A stretch of DNA of 64,000 nt from the NCBI GenBank assembly GCA_002708845.1, contig PAPI01000024.1, positions 248,001-312,000 of the forward strand. The letters run 5' to 3'. How positions within the stretch are numbered: the first letter of the stretch is position 1; each line of letters begins with the position of its first letter. Below, one piece after another: positions 53,813-62,313 of this stretch. A model generated the notes under the pieces. The model worked only from the letters and a program-made list of their open reading frames with translations. It ran no database searches and was not told the DNA's origin. Position numbers and translations under genes: made by a program. The DNA is from Leeuwenhoekiella sp. (lineage in GTDB: Bacteria > Bacteroidota > Bacteroidia > Flavobacteriales > Flavobacteriaceae).

Positions 53813-55153
53813 ATGCTTATTAAACAATTTGAATATAAACCGCTTTCTCATTTCTCCTATGCTATTTTAAGCGAAGGTCTTGTTGCTCTGGTTGATCCCG
53901 AGCGTGACCCTGCGCAATACTATGCCTTTGCCGAAGAACATAATGCAAAGATTGTAGCCGTTTTTGAAACCCATCCGCACGCCGATTTTATAAGCAGCCA
54001 TCTGCAGATACATAAAGAAACCGGCGCGACTATTTATAACAGCGAAAAAACCGGTGCAGGTTATACGCATCAGCATTTTGATGAAGGCGATCACTTTAAA
54101 ATGGGAAGTATTGACTTTACCGCTTTAAACACCCCGGGACACAGCCCTGACAGTATTACCATCGTTGCAAAGACCGATGACGAAACCGCTCTATTTACCG
54201 GTGACACCCTGTTTATAGGTGATGTTGGCCGACCTGATTTACGCGAGAATGCGGGAAATCAAAAAGCTAAACGCCGGGATCTGGCCAAAGCCATGTTTCA
54301 AACCATGACAACAAAGTTTGAAGATTTGCCCGGTGATGCTATGGTTTACCCGGCTCATGGTGCCGGCTCCCTTTGCGGAAAAGGTATGAGCGCAGATAAA
54401 ACCAGCAGCAGCCTCAAAGAGCAACGCGAAACCAACTGGGCGTTTAAGGTAGATGAGGAAGAAGCATTTATCAATCATTTGCTTGATTCACAGCCTTTCA
54501 TCCCACATTACTTCGGTTATAATGTAGATCTTAATAAAACAGGTGCCCCTACTCTGAGAAATGCTATAGCCGACATCCCCTTTAATCTCTTTCAGGCTGA
54601 AGTCAACGGTGACGCGCTGGTTATTGATACCCGTGATGAAGCGGTCTACAAGAAAGGTCACAAGCGCAACAGCATCAATATTATGGCCGCTAAGGAGGCT
54701 CATAAGTTTGAAACCTGGTTGGGCTCAATTGTACAGCCCGAAGAAGAATTTAGTCTGGTTACCGAAGGTGCAGCTGCCGCGCATGAAATTTTAAACCGAA
54801 TTGCTAAAATAGGCTACGAAACTCAGGTAAAACGGGTTATTACCTTGCAGGAATCTGCAGGTGTAACTTCGCCAAAATTGGATTTGGAAGCTTTTAAAGC
54901 CAATCCTGAAGCATTTACCGTTGTAGACATTAGAAACAGAAGTGAAACCGAAAACGGTAAATTCTTTGAACACGCGATAACCATCCCGCTTCACGAGTTG
55001 CGGGAGCGTAGCAGTGAAATCCCTACTGACAAACCTATCGTGGTGCATTGTGCCGGGGGTTACCGCAGTGCCGCCGGAAGCAGTGTACTGGAGACTACTT
55101 TGTCTCAGGCGACCGTTTACGATCTGGGCGACGCAGTAAAAGACTTTCAATAA
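53813..55153 (+). CDS. MBL-fold hydrolase with two rhodanese-like domains
   Basis: The start is set at the ATG at 53813 (MLIKQFEYKPLSHFSYAIL); a TTG 18 nt upstream overlaps the -7 box. Residues 1 to about 235 form a metallo-beta-lactamase fold of the persulfide dioxygenase/ETHE1 type: FETHPHADFISSH, NTPGHSPDSI, FTGDTLFIGDVGRPDL and MVYPAHGAGSLCG. Two rhodanese-like repeats follow. The first (about 255-345) lacks the active-site Cys; the second has VVHCAGGYRSAAG with the catalytic Cys. This fusion acts on glutathione- or CoA-persulfide and sulfane sulfur. Confidence 0.9.
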   Translation: MLIKQFEYKPLSHFSYAILSEGLVALVDPERDPAQYYAFAEEHNAKIVAVFETHPHADFISSHLQIHKETGATIYNSEKTGAGYTHQHFDEGDHFKMGSIDFTALNTPGHSPDSITIVAKTDDETALFTGDTLFIGDVGRPDLRENAGNQKAKRRDLAKAMFQTMTTKFEDLPGDAMVYPAHGAGSLCGKGMSADKTSSSLKEQRETNWAFKVDEEEAFINHLLDSQPFIPHYFGYNVDLNKTGAPTLRNAIADIPFNLFQAEVNGDALVIDTRDEAVYKKGHKRNSINIMAAKEAHKFETWLGSIVQPEEEFSLVTEGAAAAHEILNRIAKIGYETQVKRVITLQESAGVTSPKLDLEAFKANPEAFTVVDIRNRSETENGKFFEHAITIPLHELRERSSEIPTDKPIVVHCAGGYRSAAGSSVLETTLSQATVYDLGDAVKDFQ

Positions 55154-55154
55154 A

Positions 55155-55238
55155 ATGACAGGCCGGAAGAAAAAAGATTTGATGCTGTTTGCATTACATC
55201 TTCTACTTATGTTGGGCTATTTTCTTCCGGTTTATTGA
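55155..55238 (+). CDS. Possible 27-residue hydrophobic peptide
   Basis: An ATG directly after the MBL-gene stop opens a frame encoding MTGRKKKDLMLFALHLLLML and then GYFLPVY, i.e. a basic head and one hydrophobic helix, like small bacterial membrane peptides. The same stretch contains an inverted repeat CCGGAAGAAAA / TTTTCTTCCGG (55163-55173, 55220-55230), so it may instead be part of a terminator-like structure. Expression is uncertain. Confidence 0.3.
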   Translation: MTGRKKKDLMLFALHLLLMLGYFLPVY

Positions 55239-55388
55239 GTTTGATTTGTTATCCTATTTTTAGTTTTCGAAAAGCCTCACTTTTTCTAATAAAAATTTTG
55301 GGGTTTTTTAAATTTCTTTGAAGTTAAAAAGCTTACGAATTTCATCGTTTTTAAATCCCTTATCTTCTAATTTTACAAAAACCTGTAA

Positions 55389-55577
55389 ATGAAATTCAAA
55401 GGCATTCTGCCCCAAATAATTCTTGGATTAATTTTGATTGTTGTTGGATTCTTCTATAGAAGATACCTTTCAAAAAATAGCAATGACTTTGACACACCGT
55501 TAGGAAAACTTTACGGCATTTCAATGCTCGTTATTTGTTGTGGAGTTTTTATCATTCTTCTAGCTCTACTATTCTAA
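55389..55577 (+). CDS. Small two-TM protein
   Basis: The 62-residue product has two hydrophobic segments (about 5-23, PQIILGLILIVVGFFY, and about 41-60, YGISMLVICCGVFIILLALLF) joined by a short polar loop with NSNDFDTPLGKL. It lies 213 bp upstream of cydA on the same strand. I do not recognise a family; it could be a stand-alone membrane peptide or a dispensable small protein. The ORF is short, so confidence is moderate. Confidence 0.5.
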   Translation: MKFKGILPQIILGLILIVVGFFYRRYLSKNSNDFDTPLGKLYGISMLVICCGVFIILLALLF

Positions 55578-55763
55578 AAAAATATTATTAGGTTTCAATA
55601 GCACCATTTCAGATTTACGACTTGCCAAAAATACTTTCCAACACTTCTTATAATTTTCATTTTAAAATGAAAGACATTTAACACTAAAAGCCTTGTAATT
55701 ACTGGGTTTATAAAGCTTTTGGGTTGTAAATTTAGGGTGTCAAAACCGGCTGTGTCTGAATCC

Positions 55764-55779
55764 TTTCGCAGCTGCGAAA
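55764..55779. promoter_or_regulatory. 16-bp perfect palindrome before cydA
   Basis: TTTCGCAGCTGCGAAA is a perfect 16-bp palindrome whose right end is 10 bp before the cydA ATG. A site here could bind a dimeric regulator of the oxidase genes or form a hairpin around the ribosome-binding region. Confidence 0.5.
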
Positions 55780-55789
55780 ACCTAAAAAA

Positions 55790-57172
55790 ATGGATACTGA
55801 AATCCTCGCCCGAATCCAGTTTGCCTTTACCATTGCCTTTCATTATATCTACCCGCCTTTGAGCATTGGAATTGGTCTGCTGATGGTCTTTTTTGAAAGC
55901 ATATATATCAGGACCAAAAAAGAACAGTATCATATTCTAGCCAAGTTCTGGACTAAAATTTTTGCACTCACTTTTGGTATTGGAGTTGTTACCGGGATTG
56001 TGATGGAGTTTGAGTTTGGCACCAACTGGGCAACGTATTCGCGTTATGTGGGTGACGTTTTTGGAAGTGCCCTCGCAGCAGAAGGAATCTTCGCTTTTGC
56101 CCTGGAGAGTGGCTTTCTGGGCGTATTGCTTTTTGGCTGGAACCGCGTTAAACCCTGGGTACATTTGGTATCAACCATTGGGGTCTTTTTGGGATCTATG
56201 TTTAGTGCCATCTGGATTGTGGTCGCCAACAGCTGGCAACAGACACCAGCAGGTTATCATATTGTAGGCGAAGGCCTGAATGCCCGGGCCGAGATCACCG
56301 ACTTCTGGGCAATGGTTTTTAATCCGTCTAGTGTAGAGCGTATTATTCACGTGTGGCTTGGTGCTTTTTTAGCAGGTGCTTTTCTGATTTTGAGTGTGCA
56401 CGCCTATTACATTTTAAAAGGCAGGTATGTTGCCATTTCTAAAAAGGCCTTTAAAATAACGCTTGTTGTAGCTACGATAACCTCTTTGGCACAACTCGTA
56501 GCCGGTCATGCAAGTGCAGACGGCGTGGCCAAAAACCAGCCCGCCAAGCTCGCTGCTCTGGAAGGTCACTTTGAAAAAGAAGCTCCGGCAGACCTGTATT
56601 TATTCGGTTGGGTAGATAAAGAAAGTCAGGAAGTTAGCGGACTCGCAATACCCGGTGGACTTTCATTTTTAATAGACCAGGATTTTGAAACCCCGGTAAC
56701 CGGGCTCAATGCGTTTCCTGAAGATGAGCGGCCGTCGCAGATCAACGCGGTGTTTCAGTTTTACCATCTGATGATTGCTATTGGCATGTTTTTAATAGCC
56801 CTCAGCCTCTATGCGTGTTATTTGCTTTGGCGGAAGGAACTGTTTAATAAACGTTGGTTATTATGGGTGTTTGTATTTACCGCCCTGCTTCCGCAGATTG
56901 CCAATCAGGTAGGTTGGTTTGCTGCTGAAATGGGCAGACAGCCCTGGGTGGTTTACGGCTTATTACGTACCGATGAAGCCTTTTCGCAAGCGGTATCGGC
57001 CAATCAAATTCTGTTTTCACTCATTCTTTTTATGGCAGTTTATAGCCTGTTGTTTGTACTGTTTGTTTACCTGCTGAACAAAAAAATTAAGCACGGCCCT
57101 TATGAGGAAGCTCAGGATGACGACGACAATCGCCCCCTGACTAAAGAAATTTCACAGGCAGTAACCGGTTAA
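55790..57172 (+). CDS. cydA: Cytochrome bd-type quinol oxidase subunit I
   Basis: The 460-residue protein has the CydA pattern: FTIAFHYIYPPLSIG with the haem-ligand His18, ERIIHVWLGAFLAGAF with the His ligand of haem b558, GHASADGVAKNQPAKLAALEGHF (Q-loop entry), FQFYHLMIAIGM and AAEMGRQPWVVYG with the Met ligand region. It is about 60 residues shorter than the E. coli protein, so it belongs to the short Q-loop type. It is a high-affinity oxygen-reducing inner-membrane enzyme. cydB follows 9 bp downstream. Confidence 0.96.
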   Translation: MDTEILARIQFAFTIAFHYIYPPLSIGIGLLMVFFESIYIRTKKEQYHILAKFWTKIFALTFGIGVVTGIVMEFEFGTNWATYSRYVGDVFGSALAAEGIFAFALESGFLGVLLFGWNRVKPWVHLVSTIGVFLGSMFSAIWIVVANSWQQTPAGYHIVGEGLNARAEITDFWAMVFNPSSVERIIHVWLGAFLAGAFLILSVHAYYILKGRYVAISKKAFKITLVVATITSLAQLVAGHASADGVAKNQPAKLAALEGHFEKEAPADLYLFGWVDKESQEVSGLAIPGGLSFLIDQDFETPVTGLNAFPEDERPSQINAVFQFYHLMIAIGMFLIALSLYACYLLWRKELFNKRWLLWVFVFTALLPQIANQVGWFAAEMGRQPWVVYGLLRTDEAFSQAVSANQILFSLILFMAVYSLLFVLFVYLLNKKIKHGPYEEAQDDDDNRPLTKEISQAVTG

Positions 57173-57181
57173 ACGTATCTT

Positions 57182-58219
57182 ATGGAAACATTTTTAGGAA
57201 TAGATTATCCCACCTTGTGGTTTCTCGTTGTAGGCGGGCTTTTTTCGGGCTATGCCATATTAGACGGCTTTGATTTTGGTGCCGGGGCCTGGCATTTGTT
57301 TTTTAAGAAAGAACAAAGCCGGCGTATTGCCCTCAATGCCGTGGGGCCGGTTTGGGACGGCAACGAAGTATGGCTGGTAATAGGCGGTGGGGCACTTTTT
57401 GCGGGTTTCCCGGTGATGTATGCCACCCTCTTTTCTTCACTCTATGTGCCCTTTATGTTGTTTTTGGTATTTATCATCTTTAGAGCCATAGCAATTGAGT
57501 TTCGCGGTAAAGAAGCTATGCTGTGGTGGCGCAGGCTATGGGATGTGTGTTACAGTGTTTCGAGCATTATGCTTGCCTTTTTACTGGGTGTCGTGATGGG
57601 AAATGTGCTACAGGGAATCGCCATAGGTCCCGACTATCAATATGCCGGGGCTGGTTTTTTTGAATTACTTAATCCGTATGCCTTGATGACGGGAATCACC
57701 ACCTTATCCCTATTTATGGCTCACGGCGCCATCTATTTACTTTTAAAAACCGAAGGGCGTCTCTTTGCTAAACTTACCTATCTCCTTAAAAAAGGTATGA
57801 TCTTTTTTATGGTGAGTTTTGCCATTACCTCTTTGTATACGCTGCTTTATATTCCGCACCTATCTGATGATTTTAAAAGCAATCCCTGGCTGTTTGCAAT
57901 ACCGGTGCTCACCTTTATGAGTATTGCAAACGTGCCGCGCCTGGCCAGTAAGCGCAATTACAAAATGGCTTTTTTATTTTCTTCACTTACCGTAAGTCTG
58001 CTTATGGTATTAGTTGCGGTAGAATTGTACCCCAACCTGCTTTTTTCTACCCTTGACCCTGAATACAGTCTGGATATTTATGAGGCTGCATCTTCAGATA
58101 AGTCATTGGGCATTATGCTGCTTTTTGTACTCATTGGCGGGCCGCTGGTGCTGGGTTATACCTTTTTTGTCTATAGAACGTTTAGGGGTAAGGTACAACT
58201 GGATGATCACTCATATTAA
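57182..58219 (+). CDS. cydB: Cytochrome bd-type quinol oxidase subunit II
   Basis: The 345-residue integral-membrane protein starts METFLGIDYPTLWFLVVGGLFSGYAILDGFDFGAG, the CydB signature, with NAVGPVWDGNEVWLVIGGGALFAGFP and the pattern of nine TM helices. Its ATG lies 9 bp after the cydA stop. No cydX-like small subunit was seen right downstream, where the AT-rich island begins. Confidence 0.95.
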   Translation: METFLGIDYPTLWFLVVGGLFSGYAILDGFDFGAGAWHLFFKKEQSRRIALNAVGPVWDGNEVWLVIGGGALFAGFPVMYATLFSSLYVPFMLFLVFIIFRAIAIEFRGKEAMLWWRRLWDVCYSVSSIMLAFLLGVVMGNVLQGIAIGPDYQYAGAGFFELLNPYALMTGITTLSLFMAHGAIYLLLKTEGRLFAKLTYLLKKGMIFFMVSFAITSLYTLLYIPHLSDDFKSNPWLFAIPVLTFMSIANVPRLASKRNYKMAFLFSSLTVSLLMVLVAVELYPNLLFSTLDPEYSLDIYEAASSDKSLGIMLLFVLIGGPLVLGYTFFVYRTFRGKVQLDDHSY

Positions 58220-58317
58220 CGCATATACTCCTGCCATTCTACAATGAGATACTTTTCTTTTCCGGTTTTCTTCAGGTCAAAAAAACCCTCAATTCGCCTA
58301 AATGAAGTGAATCTCAT
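58216..58317 (-). pseudogene. Possible 33-residue C-terminal gene remnant
   Basis: The minus-strand frame from 58317 encodes MRFTSFRRIEGFFDLKKTGK followed by EKYLIVEWQEYMR and overlaps the cydB stop by 4 nt. The even, charged composition (FFDLKKTGKEKYLIVEWQEY) looks more like a coding tail than random sequence, but there is no gene of normal size attached. It may be the 3' end of a gene broken by island insertion. Confidence 0.25.
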
Positions 58318-58537
58318 AATCTGGCCTATTTATAAAATACCCCGGCTTACTTAGCACAAATTTACACTTATTAGCGTTGTTCAGATAAATGGCACTATTG
58401 AACATCCTACTAGAGAGAGTAGCTCTTAAAATACGATTCAAATAACCTAAATTATGTAGATTAATAGTGTAGAATCCCAAAATAAAAAAGGCTTCTGCTT
58501 AAAAAGATGCAACCCGAGTATGAAGGCTTCTTCACTA

Positions 58538-58936
58538 TTATTCCATCATTGTGGCTTCAATCCATTTAGTTTTCCAGTCAGTCGGAAATCTACGGTCTTT
58601 ACGACATTTCTCAGGTATTTTATACATCCAAGTCTTTTTAAACAATGTGTCTGATTTAAAAATCTTAATTATATTATCAGAACTATTTTTCACAATTTTA
58701 TCTCCTATGTAAAGCTCATCCATGACTAAACTATTTGTAGGAGAAATTGTATCAATACTGTTAATCACAAAATGTGTAGGTTTCATATTCTCTCTTGGTG
58801 AAAAAGTACTTGTAACAATCCCTATTCTCTCGTGTTTAATATTCTCAACCAATCTATTAAAGCTCTTTTCATAAGACAATGTCTCACAACCAATAAACAA
58901 TAATGATATACACAAAAGAGCAACTATTCTTTTCAT
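58538..58936 (-). CDS. Small hypothetical lipoprotein in the accessory island
   Basis: The 132-residue protein starts MKRIVALLCISLLFIGCETL (Cys17 lipidated). The mature part has no recognisable domain; it is rich in polar residues (IKHERIGIVTSTFSPREN, KPTHFVINSIDTISP) and ends in WKTKWIEATMME. The surrounding DNA is more AT-rich than the core genes and contains cassette-like repeats, suggesting foreign or cassette-borne origin. Function unknown. Confidence 0.6.
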   Translation of the reverse strand: MKRIVALLCISLLFIGCETLSYEKSFNRLVENIKHERIGIVTSTFSPRENMKPTHFVINSIDTISPTNSLVMDELYIGDKIVKNSSDNIIKIFKSDTLFKKTWMYKIPEKCRKDRRFPTDWKTKWIEATMME

Positions 58937-59163
58937 ATTATTTTTTTTAAATCTTAAGTTTCTCGACCAAAATAAGGCGTTTGAAATTTAAAAAAACTTC
59001 TGCCAATAGCAACAGCTCCACCTAAAGAACGGTTTTTCCAAGTCCAAGTAGAACGTTAATATAATTTATCTGACGTGTTATTAACGTTTTGCCAAACTAT
59101 AAGAAACACCACAAAGCAATTTGAAATTCCATACCCATTTTACCTCCCATCAAAACCTATAAA

Positions 59164-59290
59164 CCATTGCCAGTATCTGCAGATCCTGAATCCCGAAGCG
59201 TCGGGACTACGGATTTTCTTGCGCTGTTTTGTACTTGCTAAGTTTTAGGCTAAATTTCAGCAACGGTTTATAGCCGAGCCGTTGTGCATA
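59164..59290. repeat. Cassette-type intergenic repeat with hairpin and GTTGTGCATA end
   Basis: This stretch contains the hairpin TCCCGA-AGCG-TCGGGA, an AT-rich middle and ends ACGGTTTATAGCCGAGCCGTTGTGCATA directly before the ATG region of the next gene. The final 10 bp (59281-59290) are repeated in inverted form just after that gene's stop (59892-59901). The region 58937-59163 to its left is otherwise gene-free. Confidence 0.5.
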
Positions 59291-59293
59291 ATT

Positions 59294-59890
59294 ATGAAGA
59301 ACATCCAAATTTTAATAATATTTCTGTTTTCAATTGGTATTTATGCGCAAAACATAAGCAGAATAAATACAGATTTAAAACTATCTGACTCTCTGACTCT
59401 AGATTCTGAAATTCGAATCTATGCTGGTGGCGGAATAACTAATTACTCTTCCCTTTTTAGAATGTACAAAGATAAATCGGGCAAATGGACAGCGAAATTT
59501 TACCAACATTACGCAAAGGTCTCTGGACAAACACAACTACGGACTGAAAAGCAAACTCTAAAATCGGAAAATGCTATGGAGTATGTTTGGAATAGTATTT
59601 TACGCACCAATGTTCAGTACCTTCCGAATATGTCTGAAATAAAATATAAGATGAGAGAGCGTGGAAATGTTGAGCTTATTGATGGAGAATATCAACTAAT
59701 GTGGAAAGCTAAAGAAATTATGGATGGAATTGGTTATAAAGCTCAAATCAAAGCAGATAAAAAATTCCACGAAGTTGATTTCGGAAATCCAGAAAGTTAT
59801 TTAAAATATTATCCTGACGTAGATGAATTAATATATTTCAATGAACTTTTAGACTTAATAAAAAACGAATTTGGAATATGGAAAAAATAA
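59294..59890 (+). CDS. Small exported hypothetical protein (cassette gene)
   Basis: The start is set at the ATG at 59294 (MKNIQILIIFLFSIGIYAQ), a type I signal peptide; the ATG 12 nt upstream would add MCII. The 198-residue product is Lys/Asn-rich, with GGGITNYSSLFRMYKDKSGKWTAKFYQHYAK and repeated charged helices. No family is recognised. It is bounded on both sides by the same 10-bp inverted repeat (GTTGTGCATA at 59281-59290 and TATGCACAAC at 59892-59901), so it looks like a one-gene cassette. Confidence 0.6.
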   Translation: MKNIQILIIFLFSIGIYAQNISRINTDLKLSDSLTLDSEIRIYAGGGITNYSSLFRMYKDKSGKWTAKFYQHYAKVSGQTQLRTEKQTLKSENAMEYVWNSILRTNVQYLPNMSEIKYKMRERGNVELIDGEYQLMWKAKEIMDGIGYKAQIKADKKFHEVDFGNPESYLKYYPDVDELIYFNELLDLIKNEFGIWKK

Positions 59891-59891
59891 C

Positions 59892-59921
59892 TATGCACAA
59901 CACCGGTAACCGTTGCACAAG
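59892..59921. repeat. Short cassette junction (TATGCACAAC ... GTTGCACAAG)
   Basis: TATGCACAAC (59892-59901), the inverted copy of the sequence at 59281-59290, is followed within 10 bp by GTTGCACAAG (59912-59921), which opens the next unit. The gap reads ACCGGTAACC. Confidence 0.55.
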
Positions 59922-59950
59922 CCTCTAATTCTTAGAAAATATCACTTATT

Positions 59951-59972
59951 AAAACCGTTATTAAGCGGTTTT
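59951..59972. terminator. Hairpin downstream of the transposase remnant
   Basis: AAAACCG (59951-59957) pairs with CGGTTTT (59966-59972) around TTATTAAG. It lies 6 bp past the minus-strand stop and has T-rich flanks. Confidence 0.55.
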
Positions 59973-59978
59973 CTCGTT

Positions 59979-60260
59979 TTAGATCATTGGTGAACTTGCG
60001 AAGTTTACATAGGTTAGTAAGGCTTTAAATGCTTCTATTGGGCTTGTTTTTTGTCTAAAATTCAAGCCAAGCGTCCCTGCCCCACTTTTGGTGCGCTTTT
60101 CAATAAATTTCAGGTACTTCTTGAGCTTATAGGCGATGGCGGAGAGCTGCATGCATTTGTTGGCTTGTTTTATCCTTCGATAGCAATTGTATTGCGGAAC
60201 CCGCTCACACAGCCGGAAACTATTGAAGAGCTGCTCTTGATATACTTTCTTTCCTTGCAT
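59979..60260 (-). pseudogene. Transposase remnant, N- and C-terminus fused (IS1182 type)
   Basis: The 93-residue frame joins MQGKKVYQEQLFNSFRLCER plus VPQYNCYRRIKQ, typical of the start of IS1182-family transposases, directly to ANKCMQLSAIAYKLKKYLKF, typical of their C-terminal end. The several hundred catalytic residues between are missing, so it is a deletion derivative. The reading frame survived the deletion. Confidence 0.7.
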
Positions 60261-60320
60261 ACCATGAAATTACAACTCAATTGCAAATCAAAGGTAAACC
60301 GTATGTTAGCTTTTTGCTAA

Positions 60321-60475
60321 CTTGTGCAACAGGCAACAATATATAACCGCAATTACGGCAGATTCGACTCTACGTCCGAATCCACTGTCAATTGTAAAAG
60401 TCAGTGCCAAACCGAAAATTAACGCGTATTAACCTGTAAATAAAGGCTATACAAGACCGTTGGCAACCACATAGA
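60321..60475. repeat. Cassette-type junction upstream of the esterase gene
   Basis: The stretch opens with CTTGTGCAACAGGCAACAAT and closes with CAAGACCGTTGGCAACCAC, 10 bp before the esterase ribosome-binding region. Its two ends are partly complementary, as in the other junctions of the island. No ORF of note lies inside. Confidence 0.45.
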
Positions 60476-60485
60476 AATTAAAAGA

Positions 60486-61658
60486 ATGAGTAAAAATATC
60501 ATTACCATACTAATTTTTTTGATAGGAATTAATCAGCTTAAATCACAAGATGCTGGACAAATTGTAATCGGCACAATACATTCACTTAAGTCTGATATTT
60601 TGAATGAAGACAGAGAATATTGGATTAATCTTCCTGATTCATACAATGATAAAGAATCATCTTATAAGAGATATCCAATTCTTGTTATACTTGACGGAAA
60701 TATACACTTTAAAGCCATTTCTGGCATTGTCAACTATATGAGTTCTGATTCTTACAGAAACGGCAGAATTCCAGAGATGATTGTGGTTGCTATTCAAAAT
60801 GTAGATAGAAGACGAGATTACACCCCAGATAAAATCATCACAGTTAGAGAGAATAATTCTGGCGGTGGAGATCTTTTTCTTAGCTTTTTGGAAGATGAAC
60901 TTTTACCTGAATTAGATAAAAATTTTAGGACTTCACCCTACCGAATACTTTTTGGGCATTCTTTAGGGGGGTTATTGGCCACTCATGCATATATGAAAGA
61001 AAAGACACTTTTCAATTCGTTTATTGCTGTTGATCCAAGTTTTGGAACATGGGACTCAGAAACCATGGACAAAAAGTTAGATGCCCTGACCGAACAACCA
61101 TTTAAGCGATTTATTTACATAGCTACTGCCAATTGGGGCAAAAGAAACATCAGGAATCGTGATCGTCATATACGATTTTACGAGTCATTAAATAGTAAGT
61201 ACAAAGGTAAATTACCTGCAAAATTAGAATACTTTGAAAATGAAGACCACAGCTCAGTTCCAATCATTGCTTTTCATAATGGAATCTCAACAATTTTTGA
61301 AGGCTATGGAATCTCTTATCGTGATGTGGAAGATAAAGAGCAATTAATTCAACATTTTCATTCACTTTCTGAACGACTTTCATGGGATTTTCCTCCTCCC
61401 GAATATCTTGTAAACCAATTAGGTTATCGAATGCTGCAAAGTGTAAATAGTAAAGACCAATCCAATGCATTGGATTTTTTCATCTTGAATGTGAAAAATT
61501 ACCCGAAATCATCCAATTCCTTTGATAGCTTAGGAGAAGCTCAAGAAACATTAGGTAATACTCAAAAAGCAATCGAAAACTATAAAAAGTCTCTTGAACT
61601 AAACCCCGACAATGAACACGCCAAAATGAAAATTAAAGAATTAAGCAAAAACGAATAA
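60486..61658 (+). CDS. Esterase-like alpha/beta hydrolase with C-terminal TPR motif
   Basis: The 390-residue protein has a signal-like N-terminus (MSKNIITILIFLIGINQLKSQ). An esterase domain of the PF00756/Fes type follows, with INLPDSYNDKESSYKRYPILVILDGN, a serine nucleophile in GHSLGGLLATH, AVDPSFGTWD and an active-site His in YFENEDHSSVPIIAF. A single TPR (NSFDSLGEAQETLGNTQKAIENYKKSLELNPDNEHAK) closes the protein. The domain set occurs in secreted siderophore- or glycan-ester hydrolases; the substrate is unknown. It sits in the cassette-like island. Confidence 0.83.
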   Translation: MSKNIITILIFLIGINQLKSQDAGQIVIGTIHSLKSDILNEDREYWINLPDSYNDKESSYKRYPILVILDGNIHFKAISGIVNYMSSDSYRNGRIPEMIVVAIQNVDRRRDYTPDKIITVRENNSGGGDLFLSFLEDELLPELDKNFRTSPYRILFGHSLGGLLATHAYMKEKTLFNSFIAVDPSFGTWDSETMDKKLDALTEQPFKRFIYIATANWGKRNIRNRDRHIRFYESLNSKYKGKLPAKLEYFENEDHSSVPIIAFHNGISTIFEGYGISYRDVEDKEQLIQHFHSLSERLSWDFPPPEYLVNQLGYRMLQSVNSKDQSNALDFFILNVKNYPKSSNSFDSLGEAQETLGNTQKAIENYKKSLELNPDNEHAKMKIKELSKNE

Positions 61659-61673
61659 ATACGATTGGTACTA

Positions 61674-61785
61674 TTGGCTATAGCACGTATTGGATCATGT
61701 GTTAAAATGGAAATAACTACAATAAACCACCTAACTGCTTTATAGAAAAGTAAGTGTATTCTAATCTTTCACTGGCAATAGCCAA
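61674..61785. repeat. Cassette-type junction downstream of the esterase gene
   Basis: TTGGCTAT (61674-61681) and ATAGCCAA (61778-61785) form an 8-bp inverted repeat around a gene-free 96-bp interior, matching the layout of the other junctions in this island. Confidence 0.4.
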
Positions 61786-61821
61786 GGGCGCTACAAGTTG
61801 AAATGACCCAAACAGAGTTGA

Positions 61822-62150
61822 ATGAATAGAAAAATTTTAATACAAATCCTTAGAGTTTTGATTCTGTCGAACTGTAAACAGAATGACGGAATTGAATACT
61901 CATTTGAGGATGTTTAAGTAAATAAATCTAACTCGTATTTGACTTTGCCATTTGGAATTGAAAAATTAAATCGACTCTTACGAAGAAGCATTTTATATTT
62001 TATTTATTCTAACAAAAGTTATGTTGCCCTATTGAGAAGAAGAAGTGCAACGCTGGAGTTACCTGAAAACGAAAATTCTGAAACTCACCCAGGAGAGCAA
62101 TGTGTTACCTCAATCCAAATTGTTTAGGGAAATGTAAGCACAGAACGGAA
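61822..62150 (+). pseudogene. Decayed small lipoprotein gene
   Basis: The frame from the ATG at 61822 encodes a lipoprotein-like start (MNRKILIQILRVLILSNCKQ) and stops after 31 residues at 61917. Further coding-looking stretches continue in other frames (for example LPFGIEKLNRLLRRS from 61943), as expected after frameshifts. No intact product remains. Family unknown. Confidence 0.5.
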
Positions 62151-62313
62151 GAGGGTAAATTTAATAGAGTAAAAGACTTCACAAGTGATTTTTATAAATT
62201 TTGCCTAACTTATTTTTAGAAGGTCGATTAGCAAACAGTCATACTAAACACGCTTCTTTTTTCAGCCCCGCTTTTAAACCGACTTGCTTATTCATTTTGT
62301 AGAAAACAATACT

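Larger units (their letters stand above)
59912..60330. mobile_element. Internally deleted IS1182-like element
   Basis: This 419-bp segment has 10-bp terminal inverted repeats, GTTGCACAAG at 59912-59921 and CTTGTGCAAC at 60321-60330, and carries only a fused front and back of a transposase. No direct target duplication was recognised. It would not be autonomous; movement would need a full-length relative elsewhere. The borders could also be cassette boundaries rather than IS ends. Confidence 0.5.
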
